53,639 nucleotides of DNA from an uncultured Limimonas sp. GTDB lineage: Bacteria; Pseudomonadota; Alphaproteobacteria; Kiloniellales; Rhodovibrionaceae. Of this stretch, positions 32,787-40,735 are shown piece by piece; the stretch's first letter is position 1; every line of letters begins with the position of its first letter. A program made the translations under genes and the position numbers. Where the stretch lies: the NCBI GenBank assembly GCA_913055855.1, contig CAJXKW010000004.1, forward strand, positions 1 to 53,639, in the 5' to 3' direction. A model generated the notes under the pieces. That model searched no databases. It was not told the origin of the DNA and saw nothing but the letters and a program-made list of their open reading frames with translations.

Positions 32787-33683
32787 CTACGCCGCGAACG
32801 GCGCTTCGGCATCGGATGGGGCGGGCCCGAACGCCGCACGCGCCGAATCGTAACGACGCCCGGTCACGGCGAGGCGGAGGCCCCGGGCGTCCTGCGTCAC
32901 CGTCACCAGATGGTACTGCGCCGGCGGCATGCGGCCGGTGCCGGCACTGGACGCGGAACCCGCGCCGTAGACCGGGATCGGCCCCGTCGGCCCGGGCAGC
33001 TCGGCCGTCATGGGCACGTGCATGTGCCCGTGCAGCACCAGCTCCGCCCCGCGCGCGGCGAGCACGGCGCGCACCCGCGGCGCGTCGTGCAGGCCCTTGC
33101 GCCGGCCCACCACGCCCGGCTGCGGCGGGTGGTGGAGGAGCACCACGCGGACCTGGCCGGCCGCGCCCTCCTGCGCCAGCAGCGCGTCGAGCCGTTCCGC
33201 CTGCGCTTGCCCGACGCGGCCGCTGGCCATGAACGGCGGCGTTGGGAGCGCCGTGTCCACGCCGATCAGGGAGACGGCCCCGCGTCGGCGCAGGGTGGGC
33301 GGCGCCGTGGCGCCGTCGTCGCCGGCGAGCCAGGGCGTCCAGTGCGCCAGGGTTTCGGCGTGCGGCATGGCGACATAGGCGTCGTGGTTGCCCCGGATCA
33401 CGCTCACCCGCTCGGGCGGGCCCAGGCGGGCGAACCATTCGGGCGCGCGGGCATACTCCGCGGCCAGGCCCAGGTTCGTCACGTCGCCCGTGACGCAGAC
33501 GTGGTCCGGCGCCTGCTGCGCCAGATCGCGGCAGAGCGCGTCGAGCACCTCGCCGCGATGTTCGTGCTTGCGTTTGCGGTGCCAGGAGACGTACCCAAGC
33601 ACGCGCTTGTTCGCGATCTGCCGCCAGGTCACCGGCGGCAGAGGCGCGACATGCAGATCCGTGATGTGGGCAAGGGTGGGCAT
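32787..33683 (-). CDS. Calcineurin-like metallophosphoesterase
   Basis: The 298-residue product starts MPTLAHITDLHVAPLPPVTW; residues Asp9 and His11 begin the metal site. VTGDVTNLGL, VIRGNHDAYV, VVLLHHPPQPG and VLHGHMHVP complete the five blocks of this fold, so it should bind two metals and be active. Members act on cyclic nucleotides, lipid A precursors or nucleotide-linked head groups. It runs against its neighbours inside the lipid cluster. The frame is open 20 codons upstream of the chosen ATG, but that part does not resemble the family. A link to phosphorylated sphingolipid turnover is inference. Confidence 0.8.
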   Translation of the reverse strand: MPTLAHITDLHVAPLPPVTWRQIANKRVLGYVSWHRKRKHEHRGEVLDALCRDLAQQAPDHVCVTGDVTNLGLAAEYARAPEWFARLGPPERVSVIRGNHDAYVAMPHAETLAHWTPWLAGDDGATAPPTLRRRGAVSLIGVDTALPTPPFMASGRVGQAQAERLDALLAQEGAAGQVRVVLLHHPPQPGVVGRRKGLHDAPRVRAVLAARGAELVLHGHMHVPMTAELPGPTGPIPVYGAGSASSAGTGRMPPAQYHLVTVTQDARGLRLAVTGRRYDSARAAFGPAPSDAEAPFAA

Positions 33684-33799
33684 CGCAGCAGCGGCTCGCG
33701 AACGGCGGGGCGGCGCGATGCTTTCACCCGGCAGGCCGCGCATGTCAAGCCAGCCACCCCGGGACGCCCTACCAGGCGGAGCACAGCGAGCGCTGCGCC

Positions 33800-34756
33800 G
33801 TGAGCCGAATCGGCCTCATCATCAACACCCAAAGCGGCCCTCAGGGCACCGGCCAAACGGCGGCGCGCCTGGCCCGCGCGGCCGAGGCGCATCTCATCCC
33901 CGTGGCGCGAACGCGCTGTCCCGAGGAGATCGACGACGCCCTGCGCTCTTTCGCCCGCGCCGGGGTGGCGGTGCTCGCCGTCCACGGCGGCGACGGCACC
34001 GTGGACGCCGTGCTCACGCGCCTGCGCACCCGCGGCATCTTCACGCAAGAGCCCGTGCTCGCCCTCATCCCCGGCGGAACCACGAACATGACGCATGCCG
34101 ACGTCGGCCTGCGGCACACGCCCGGACGCGCCCTGGACCACGTCGCCGCCGCCTGCCTCGACGGCCTGCCCGAAGCGCGCGTGCGCCTGCGCCGGCCCGT
34201 GCGGGTCACGCGATCCGATGCCGAGGAACCGTTCTACGGCTTTTTCGTCGCCGGCGCCGCGATCCCGCGGGTCATCCGGCGCGTGCGCGAACGCCTGCAC
34301 AGCCGCGGCCTCACCGGGCGTGCGGGCTCGGCGATCGCCCTGGCGTGGTCCATCATGCGGCTGCTCCGGGGCAATGTGGCGCGGGACCCGGTGCTCCATC
34401 CCGATGCGGTCGGCTACGCCGTCGACGGCGGGCCGTGGCACGAGACGCAGGCCGTGGTCTTCCTGGCGACGACGCTCGAGCGCCTCATCCTGGGGCTCCG
34501 CCCGGCGCCGCCGCGGGGGCGCCTGGGCGTGGGCGCCCTGACCTTTCCGTACGCCCGGCTGGCGTGGCGGCTGCCCGGGTTCCTGCGCGGCCGCGGCGCG
34601 GGCGACCTCGGGGCGGACATCGGCCGCGCGGCGGTGGAGACCTTGCATCTCCGGCTCGCCAGCGCCTACACGGTCGACGGCGAGCTGTTCGACCCGCCGG
34701 CCGACGGCGCCGTGACGCTCACGGCCGCGCCGCCGGCGCGCTTCCTGGTGCTGTGA
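33800..34756 (+). CDS. Diacylglycerol-kinase-family lipid kinase, likely ceramide kinase
   Basis: The 318-residue product starts at GTG (MSRIGLIINTQSGPQGTGQT). It has the kinase signature GGDGTV at 63-68 and the PGGTTN at 91-96. The C-terminal half is beta-rich, as in DgkB and YegS. The Asn/Thr of the substrate loop is intact. Caulobacter contains a lipid kinase of this family (CpgB) in the same genome neighbourhood next to Spt, where it phosphorylates ceramide. Here the gene is two genes before spt. The assignment to ceramide is by context. It is followed four bases later by the TAM41-like gene. Confidence 0.8.
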   Translation: MSRIGLIINTQSGPQGTGQTAARLARAAEAHLIPVARTRCPEEIDDALRSFARAGVAVLAVHGGDGTVDAVLTRLRTRGIFTQEPVLALIPGGTTNMTHADVGLRHTPGRALDHVAAACLDGLPEARVRLRRPVRVTRSDAEEPFYGFFVAGAAIPRVIRRVRERLHSRGLTGRAGSAIALAWSIMRLLRGNVARDPVLHPDAVGYAVDGGPWHETQAVVFLATTLERLILGLRPAPPRGRLGVGALTFPYARLAWRLPGFLRGRGAGDLGADIGRAAVETLHLRLASAYTVDGELFDPPADGAVTLTAAPPARFLVL

Positions 34757-34760
34757 CGCG

Positions 34761-35678
34761 ATGACGGCTGCCCGGTCCCGGGACACCTTGATCGCCGGTT
34801 TGCGTGCGGAGGCGCTGGCGCCCGTGCGCGATCCGGGCATCCGCGCCCTGGTCGCGGCCATCCACGCGCGTGCCCACGGGCCGGTGCGCGCCGTTCTGTT
34901 CTACGGCTCGGGCCTGTGGGACGGCGCCGACCCGGACAAGGTCCAGGATTTCTACGCCCTGGTGGCGCGCCAGCGCGATTTCGACCCGCGCCCGGTGCGG
35001 GCCGCCCTGGCCCGCGTGCTCCCGCCCAATGTCTATTACCTGGAGGCCGACGCGGACGGCGTCACCTACCGCGCCAAGGTTGCGGTGATGCGCTGGGACC
35101 AGTTCGCCCGCGCGGCGCGCGGCCGCGCCGCGACGCCGCACATCTGGGCGCGCTTCGCCCAGCCCTGCCGGATCGTCGACGCGGACACCCGCGCGCGCGC
35201 CGAAGCGACCCTGGCAGCGCTCGCCGACGCCGTGACAACCTTCCACCGCAAGCTCGCGCCGCTTGTCCCGGCGGACGCGGATGCCCGCGGGTTCTGGCTC
35301 GCCGGGCTGGCGGAGACCTACGCGCGCGAGCTGCGCAGCGAGCGCCGCGACCGGGCGGCGGCGGTGTTCGACGCCGACCCGGAACGCTTCGCCTGGCGGA
35401 CGGCATGCGCCCGTGACGCCATGGGACGGCCAACAGCGGCCGCGCGCCGCCGCGCCCGTCGACGGGCGGCCGTCGCGCGCCCGGCGGGCAAGGCGATCGC
35501 GCTGCTGCGCCTGATGAAGGCGACGCTCACCTTCGACGGCGGCGTGGACTACATCCTCTGGAAGATCGAGCGGCACAGCGGCGTGCGCGAAACGCCCAGC
35601 GCGTTCACGCGCAAGCACCCGCTGATCGGCGGCTGGCCCCTGCTCGTCCGGCTGTACCGGCGCGGTGCCTTCCGGTAA
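34761..35678 (+). CDS. TAM41-like nucleotidyltransferase in the sphingolipid locus
   Basis: The 305-residue product starts MTAARSRDTLIAGLRAEALA. Residues 44-66 contain LFYGSGLWDG and then VQDFYALV. YGSG followed by a short insert and an acidic-aromatic motif is the opening of the nucleotidyltransferase fold as seen in the mitochondrial CDP-diacylglycerol synthase TAM41. The rest has no membrane helix. Later segments (ARFAQPCRIVDADTRARAEA, FDGGVDYILWKIERHSG) are also reminiscent. In this locus it could activate phosphorylated ceramide or a head group with CTP. I recall Caulobacter having an uncharacterised gene between its ceramide kinase and spt, which this may match. Function is inference. 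Confidence 0.6.
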   Translation: MTAARSRDTLIAGLRAEALAPVRDPGIRALVAAIHARAHGPVRAVLFYGSGLWDGADPDKVQDFYALVARQRDFDPRPVRAALARVLPPNVYYLEADADGVTYRAKVAVMRWDQFARAARGRAATPHIWARFAQPCRIVDADTRARAEATLAALADAVTTFHRKLAPLVPADADARGFWLAGLAETYARELRSERRDRAAAVFDADPERFAWRTACARDAMGRPTAAARRRARRRAAVARPAGKAIALLRLMKATLTFDGGVDYILWKIERHSGVRETPSAFTRKHPLIGGWPLLVRLYRRGAFR

Positions 35679-35688
35679 GCGCCCACAG

Positions 35689-36897
35689 CTATTCCGCCGC
35701 GTCGGCCTGGGCGTTGAGAACGTCGGCCGCACGCCGGAACGCGCCCAGCGCATGCTCGAGCTGCTCGGCGGTGTGCGCGGCACAGACGGAGCAGCGCAGG
35801 AGGCACACGCCCTGCGGCGTCGCCGGCGGCAGCGCCAGGTTCACGTACACACCGTTCTCAAGGAGCGTGCGCCAGACACTGATGCCGGCTTCCACGTTGG
35901 GCATGCGCACGCCGATCACGGGCGTCTTCTCGGGCCCCACCTGGAAGCCCATGTCGCGCAGACCGTCGTAGACCACGTGGGTGTTGCGCCAGACATTCTC
36001 GCGCAGTTCCGGCTCGGCCGCGATGCGCTTGAGGGTCTCGCCGGCCGAGGCCACCACCGACGGCGGCAGCGATGCCGTGAACAGGTACGCCCGCGCGGCG
36101 AAGCGCACCATGTCCAGCTCGGCGTGGTTGGAGACGCAGAAGCCACCGATGGTGCCGACGGACTTGGAGAACGTGCCGATGGTGAAGTCGACCTTGTCCT
36201 CGACGCCCAGCGCCTGCGCCAGCCCGCGGCCGGTCTCGCCCATGACGCCCAGGGAATGCGCCTCGTCCACCAGCAAATAGGCGCCGTGTCGCGCGGTCAC
36301 CTCGGCGATTTCCGCGAGCGGCGCGCAGTCGCCCAGCATCGAATACACGCCCTCGACGATCACCAGCGCGCGGCCGGGCTCGTCCATGCGCGCCAGGCGG
36401 CGGTCCAGGTCCTGCGCGTCGTTGTGCTTGAAGCGCATCACCGTGGCGTCACCGAGCTTGCAGCCGTCGTAGATGCTGGCGTGACAGTCGGCGTCGATGA
36501 GCACGGTGTCGCCCTTCCCCGCGATCGCGGAGATGAAGCCGACGTTCGCCTGGTAGCCGGTGGTGAACAGGACCGCGTGGTTCAGGCCGTAGAATTCGGC
36601 GAGCTGGTTCTCCAGCGCCTGGTGCCCGGCATAGCTGCCGTTGGCCACGCGCGAGCCCGTGGTTCCCGTGCCGTTCGCACGCACCGCGTCCTGTGCGGCA
36701 GCGAGCGCATTGGCATCAAAGGTCAGGCCCAAATAGTTGTTCGAGCCCAGGAGGACGCAGCGCCGTCCCGCCACATCGGCCTCGGTGGGCGAATGGATAC
36801 GCTCCACGCGCATGGACAGCGGGTCGGCCCCCGCGGCTTCGACCATGGCCGCATAGCGCGTCTCCATGGTCCGGAATTTGTCGAAAAGATCGGCCAT
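35689..36897 (-). CDS. spt: Serine palmitoyltransferase
   Basis: Spt is a PLP enzyme that condenses serine with an acyl thioester to make 3-ketosphinganine, the first step of sphingolipids. The 402-residue product starts MADLFDKFRTMETRYAAMVE. LGSNNYLGLTFD, GTTGSRVANGSYAGHQALE, VDEAHSLGVMGETGRG and TIGTFSKSVGTIGGF are typical; Lys245 in FSKS forms the Schiff base. Length and wording separate it from KBL and BioF, though the family overlaps. A dedicated ACP gene lies 10 bases upstream, and a reductase and acyl-AMP ligase precede that, the arrangement of Caulobacter sphingolipid genes. Confidence 0.9.
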   Translation of the reverse strand: MADLFDKFRTMETRYAAMVEAAGADPLSMRVERIHSPTEADVAGRRCVLLGSNNYLGLTFDANALAAAQDAVRANGTGTTGSRVANGSYAGHQALENQLAEFYGLNHAVLFTTGYQANVGFISAIAGKGDTVLIDADCHASIYDGCKLGDATVMRFKHNDAQDLDRRLARMDEPGRALVIVEGVYSMLGDCAPLAEIAEVTARHGAYLLVDEAHSLGVMGETGRGLAQALGVEDKVDFTIGTFSKSVGTIGGFCVSNHAELDMVRFAARAYLFTASLPPSVVASAGETLKRIAAEPELRENVWRNTHVVYDGLRDMGFQVGPEKTPVIGVRMPNVEAGISVWRTLLENGVYVNLALPPATPQGVCLLRCSVCAAHTAEQLEHALGAFRRAADVLNAQADAAE

Positions 36898-36907
36898 GGC
36901 GTGGCTT

Positions 36908-37183
36908 TCAGCTCTGCCGGACACGCTGCAGCACGACATCGGCCAACTGGCCGACCGTGCGCACGTCGTCGAGTTCGTTCAGCGGGATGGAAACGTCGTA
37001 GCGCTCCTCGAGGGCGAAGAGCAGATCCATGACGGCCACGGAGTCGATGTTCAGCTCCGTGGTGATGTCCGTGGTTTCCGAGAGTGGGCCGCCCTGCGGG
37101 TCGAGCTTGGCCAGTTCCGCGCACAGGGCCGCGACGATGTCGTCGCGCGAGGCAGCCGTGCGCACCTGCTCGGCATGTTCCAT
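36908..37183 (-). CDS. acpR: Dedicated acyl carrier protein of sphingolipid synthesis
   Basis: The 91-residue product starts MEHAEQVRTAASRDDIVAAL. The 4'-phosphopantetheine attachment site is Ser48 in LNIDSVAVMD. Helices and acidic character are those of ACPs. It lies between spt and the reductase on the same strand, as the AcpR of Caulobacter does, which presents the acyl chain to Spt. It is different from the housekeeping ACP, which would sit with fabD and fabF. The Met at 37183 is the only plausible start. Confidence 0.88.
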   Translation of the reverse strand: MEHAEQVRTAASRDDIVAALCAELAKLDPQGGPLSETTDITTELNIDSVAVMDLLFALEERYDVSIPLNELDDVRTVGQLADVVLQRVRQS

Positions 37184-37207
37184 TGGTCCGATCCCCTCTT
37201 TCTGCGG

Positions 37208-38134
37208 CTAGAGCCAGCCGCGCGCCTGATACCACGCCAGTGTCGCGCGCAGGCCCTCGCCCAGCGCAATCCGGGGCCGCCAGCCGGTCCGCCGCGGGAA
37301 GCGGTCGTCGCGGCAGACCCAGTCGGTGTGGCGCAGTTCGCGCAGCTTGTCGGGCGTCAGGAACGGCACGCCGCCGGTCACGCGCGCCCACGCCCGAAGG
37401 CCGTGCGAAACCACGCGCAACAGCCCCTGCGGTGGTGTCATATACTTCGGCTCGATCGTCAACTCGCGCGCGGCCGCATCAATCAGGGTGCGCCACGTGT
37501 AGCCGTTGCGGAAACCGTCCGCCAGTTCGTAGACGTCGCCCGTCCCGGTCTCGGCGTCCAGCCACGCCACGACGGCGTCGGCGAGATCGGCCACATGGAT
37601 GACCGAAACCCGCGCGGTGTCGCCGGCGGGCAGCACGCCAATGCCACGCTTGAGCAAGCGAAAGAAGATCAGCACCTGCCGGTCGCCGGGACCGTAGACG
37701 GCAGGCGGCCGCAGCGCATCCCAGGCCAGGCCCTCGGTTGCCGCCAGCGCGTCTTCTGCCGCCTTCTTGCTCGCCGCGTAGGCGGAAAGATCCGGGCGCC
37801 GGGCAGCCAGACTGGACATGAGGAGAAAGCGCGACACCCCCGCATCGCGCGCGGCCTCGGCGAGCCGCCGGGTGCCTTCCGCGTTGACGCGGTGGAACGT
37901 CGCCTCGTTCGCGGCCGCGACCGCACCGGCCGCATGCACCACCACGTCCGCATCCCGGACCAGCTCGGCCAGCGCCGGCGCATCCGCCAGACCACCCCGG
38001 ACCACGGTAATGCCGCTGTTCCGGCCGGGCGGCGTCCGATGGCTAAGCACCCGCACATCGTGACCGGCGGCCACCAGCCGCTCGATCACATGTCGGCCGA
38101 CGAACCCCGAGGCGCCGGTGACCGCCACGCGCAT
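37208..38134 (-). CDS. cerR: NAD(P)-dependent ceramide reductase-like SDR
   Basis: The 308-residue product starts MRVAVTGASGFVGRHVIERL, with the nucleotide site TGASGFVG at 6-13. DVVVHAAGAVAAANEATFHR, FLLMSSLAARRPDLSAYAAS and YAASKKAAEDALAATEGLAW give the substrate loop and YxxxK. A frame open upstream of this ATG overlaps the ligase and is not part of the protein. It lies between the ligase and the ACP, as does Caulobacter CerR, which reduces the 3-keto group. The substrate assignment is from context; SDR enzymes of this look also act on sugars and sterols. Confidence 0.82.
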   Translation of the reverse strand: MRVAVTGASGFVGRHVIERLVAAGHDVRVLSHRTPPGRNSGITVVRGGLADAPALAELVRDADVVVHAAGAVAAANEATFHRVNAEGTRRLAEAARDAGVSRFLLMSSLAARRPDLSAYAASKKAAEDALAATEGLAWDALRPPAVYGPGDRQVLIFFRLLKRGIGVLPAGDTARVSVIHVADLADAVVAWLDAETGTGDVYELADGFRNGYTWRTLIDAAARELTIEPKYMTPPQGLLRVVSHGLRAWARVTGGVPFLTPDKLRELRHTDWVCRDDRFPRRTGWRPRIALGEGLRATLAWYQARGWL

Positions 38135-38150
38135 GACCCGAGCCCCGCGG

Positions 38151-40151
38151 CTAGGATGCCTTGAGCGCAGCACCGGCCACCGGCGCATCGCGCTGGACGC
38201 GCGGCGGCAGCGCCGGGTCGGTCTCGAACGCACCCTGAAGGTAGGCCTGCTTCGCCTTGGCGCGGCTCAGCTTGCCCGACGTGGTGAACGGCAGGCTGCG
38301 CGCCGGGATGAGGACGACCCGGCAGTCGATACCAGCGTTGCGGAAAACGGCCGCATGCACCTCGTCGCGCAGCCGGAGGCGCGCATCCGACTCCTGCAGG
38401 CGGCACTGCACCAGCATGACCGGGATTTCCTTGCCCGTCGCCTCGTCCTCGACCGAGAACGCGGCGGCGTCGCGGCTGCGTACGTCGGCGACGTTCTCCT
38501 CGGCGTGCCACTCCAGGTCCTGCGGCCAGATGTTCCGGCCGTTGACGATGATCAGGTCCTTCTGCCGTCCGGTGATGACGAGCTGCCCGTCGGCGAGATA
38601 GCCCATGTCGCCGGTGTCCAGCCAGCCCCCTTCGTCCATGGCGCGCGCCGTGGCATCCGGGGCGCGGTCGTAGCCCCACATGAGACTCGGCCCGGCGATG
38701 AACACCCGGCCGACCTGCCGCTCGGGAAGCACATGCCCGGCCCGGTCCCGGATCTCCACGGCATAGCCCGGCAGCGGCGCGCCGCAGATGGCGAACCGGC
38801 GTACGCCGTGCTCGGGCGTCTCCGGATGCGCATAGGGATGGCCATTGCCGTTTGCCGGCGTGTAACCGTGGCCCTGGTCGGCGTCCGGCTCCGCGCCGTT
38901 GGCCGGGACATACCCCGCCGTCGCCGCATGGCCGTTGCCGTTCCCGTTGGCCTTGGCGTGGCCGTTCGCGCCCGCGACGCTGACGGCACAGCTCCGGTTG
39001 ACGAGCGCGCCCTTGTCCACCGCGTCGACGGCCACGCCGCGCCCCAGGTCGCCGAAGCTGAATGCCAGGGTCGCTTCGGCGAGGCCGTAGCTGGGGACGA
39101 ATGCGCCCGCGTCGAAGCCATAAGGCGCGAAGGTCTCGGCGAACTGGTTCAGCGTCTCGGGGCGGATGAGTTCGCCACCGATGCCGGCCGCGCGCCAGGC
39201 GGACAGATCCAGGTCGAGGCTCTGCGCCGTGCTCGCGCGGCGCACGCAAAGCTCGTAGCCGAAGGTCGGACTGAACGCGAGCGTGCACCGGTTCTGCGAG
39301 ATCAGGCGCAGCCACTGCAGCGGCCGGCGCGCGAAGCCGTCGGTGTGGATAAAGTCAATGGAGATCTGGCAGGTAATCGGAATCAGCAGGAATCCGATCA
39401 GACCCATGTCGTGGTAAAACGGAAGCCAGGACGCCGCGCGGTCGTCGGGCCGAAGCTGGAGCCCGTGCCGGCCCACGGAGCGCGCGTTCGCCATGAGCGC
39501 GGTCTGGCTGATCACGATGCCGAGGGGGTTACGCGTGCTGCCCGATGAATACTGGACGTGGCTGGGCTCGTCGGGGCGCAGCGGTTCGGGCTCGATCCCC
39601 GCCGCCGCGCGGGCCTCCAGGTCGGGCACGGTACTGATCAGGCTCACGTTCAGCCCGTCAGCAGCGCTGTGCAGATGACGCAGGAGAGGCTCCGAGCTGA
39701 GCACGATGCGCGCCTGCGAGCTGCGCAAAACGCGGCGCAACTGGTCCTCGTAGCCCTGCCGGCCCCCCAGGCCGGTGGGCACCGGAAGCGGCACCGCCTG
39801 CAGGCCGGCGTACTGGCACGCGAAAAACGCGACCACGAAATCCGGCTCCATCTCGGCAGTGATGGCGATCCGGTCGCCGCGCGCCGGATTAAGGGCGAGC
39901 AGACGCCGCGCCAGCGCCACTGCCCGCTCGCGCAGGCGCGCATAGGGCAACACCGCCTGGAGGTGACCGCGGCCACTATAAAAATTGATCCCCGTATCCC
40001 CCTTCGCCGCGTAATCCAGGGCTTCGGTCAGGCTGCCGAAATCGGCCAGCCGGAACGGGATATCACCGCTTCCCGTCGGCGTCGGTTCGGGATGCTGGCC
40101 GTCGAGGGCCTGGGACCTTGTGGCCTGCGTTTTTCGAATCACATCCACCAT
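38151..40151 (-). CDS. aasR: Fatty acyl-AMP ligase/acyl-ACP synthetase for sphingolipid synthesis
   Basis: The 666-residue product starts MVDVIRKTQATRSQALDGQH. It has the adenylation motifs of FAAL enzymes: HVQYSSGSTRNPLGIVIS (phosphate loop), PSYGLAEATLAFSFGD, WLDTGDMGYLADGQLVITGR, KDLIIVNGRNIWPQDLEW, and a C-terminal GKLSRAKAKQAYLQGAF with the Lys. It loads a fatty acid onto the dedicated ACP. Between VDKGALVN and ICGAPLPGY (residues near 392-445) there is an Asn/Gly/His-rich insert not usual in FAALs. The gene opens the operon aasR-cerR-acpR-spt. A longer frame upstream exists but has no family resemblance. Confidence 0.88.
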   Translation of the reverse strand: MVDVIRKTQATRSQALDGQHPEPTPTGSGDIPFRLADFGSLTEALDYAAKGDTGINFYSGRGHLQAVLPYARLRERAVALARRLLALNPARGDRIAITAEMEPDFVVAFFACQYAGLQAVPLPVPTGLGGRQGYEDQLRRVLRSSQARIVLSSEPLLRHLHSAADGLNVSLISTVPDLEARAAAGIEPEPLRPDEPSHVQYSSGSTRNPLGIVISQTALMANARSVGRHGLQLRPDDRAASWLPFYHDMGLIGFLLIPITCQISIDFIHTDGFARRPLQWLRLISQNRCTLAFSPTFGYELCVRRASTAQSLDLDLSAWRAAGIGGELIRPETLNQFAETFAPYGFDAGAFVPSYGLAEATLAFSFGDLGRGVAVDAVDKGALVNRSCAVSVAGANGHAKANGNGNGHAATAGYVPANGAEPDADQGHGYTPANGNGHPYAHPETPEHGVRRFAICGAPLPGYAVEIRDRAGHVLPERQVGRVFIAGPSLMWGYDRAPDATARAMDEGGWLDTGDMGYLADGQLVITGRQKDLIIVNGRNIWPQDLEWHAEENVADVRSRDAAAFSVEDEATGKEIPVMLVQCRLQESDARLRLRDEVHAAVFRNAGIDCRVVLIPARSLPFTTSGKLSRAKAKQAYLQGAFETDPALPPRVQRDAPVAGAALKAS

Positions 40152-40221
40152 AGATCGCCGTCGGTTGCTCCGCCTTTTCGAGTTCGCGCGACCGGATTCA
40201 CCGACCGCCGTTGCGAATTGC

Positions 40222-40240
40222 TTGGGAGAAGATGTCCCAA
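40222..40240. promoter_or_regulatory. Candidate operator: TTGGGA-N7-TCCCAA
   Basis: TTGGGA (40222-40227) and TCCCAA (40235-40240) are perfect inverted arms around GAAGATG. The repeat lies 71 bases before the ligase ATG and downstream of the promoter-like pair, where a repressor could block elongation or bind to the leader. No cognate regulator is in view. Confidence 0.4.
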
Positions 40241-40316
40241 ACGCCCCCCACGCCCCGAGCCGCACAACCCCGCCAACTCGGGACGATCCCATTCGCGTAA
40301 CAGAGTTTCGGGGATC

Positions 40317-40344
40317 ATTAAAGCGTTTGTCGCGTTCCTGTCAC
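40317..40344 (-). promoter_or_regulatory. Possible sigma-70 promoter of the sphingolipid operon
   Basis: On the minus strand GTGACA (40339-40344) and TTTAAT (40317-40322) are 16 bases apart. A start near 40310 would give a leader of about 160 bases before the ligase ATG, containing the inverted repeat. Confidence 0.4.
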
Positions 40345-40735
40345 GTTGCAGCGGCGCGCGCCCGCTGCTGCCTTGACCCTTGGCGTAACCCGCTTTCCCC
40401 TGCCTCTCCTTTGCTTGGTCGACCGTCCGCCTCATGCCGTCGGGACCGGCTGCACCGCAATGAACCGATGCGCCCATGCTGCCGTGCACCGGCGGTCGGT
40501 CGCCGCGCGTCGCGACTGGCAACCGCCGCGCCCGGGGGCGCAGGCCAGCCATCGCCTGCCAGGCCGCATTCATCCGCACGGGGTGCGCGCATGTCAACGG
40601 GCGCCCGGGTTGCAGCGCGATATAGGCTGTGCGAAACAGGGATGCAACGTTAGCTGGTTGCGCGCGCGGCAAAACGCCGCCCGCCGGGGCAGCCGGTCGA
40701 GCAGCTTTCGCCACCTTCGGATCTCCCGACGCGCC

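Larger units (their letters stand above)
40152..40735. other. Divergent intergenic region with operon promoter and inverted repeat
   Basis: These 584 bases separate the ligase operon (minus) from the sulfotransferase-like gene (plus). Open frames crossing them are only GC-rich shadows. They hold the promoter-like pair at 40317-40344 and the inverted repeat at 40222-40240, both described separately. GTTGCA (40609-40614) and TGCAAC (40643-40648) form a further loose inverted pair ahead of the sulfotransferase gene, without clear promoter boxes. Confidence 0.6.
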
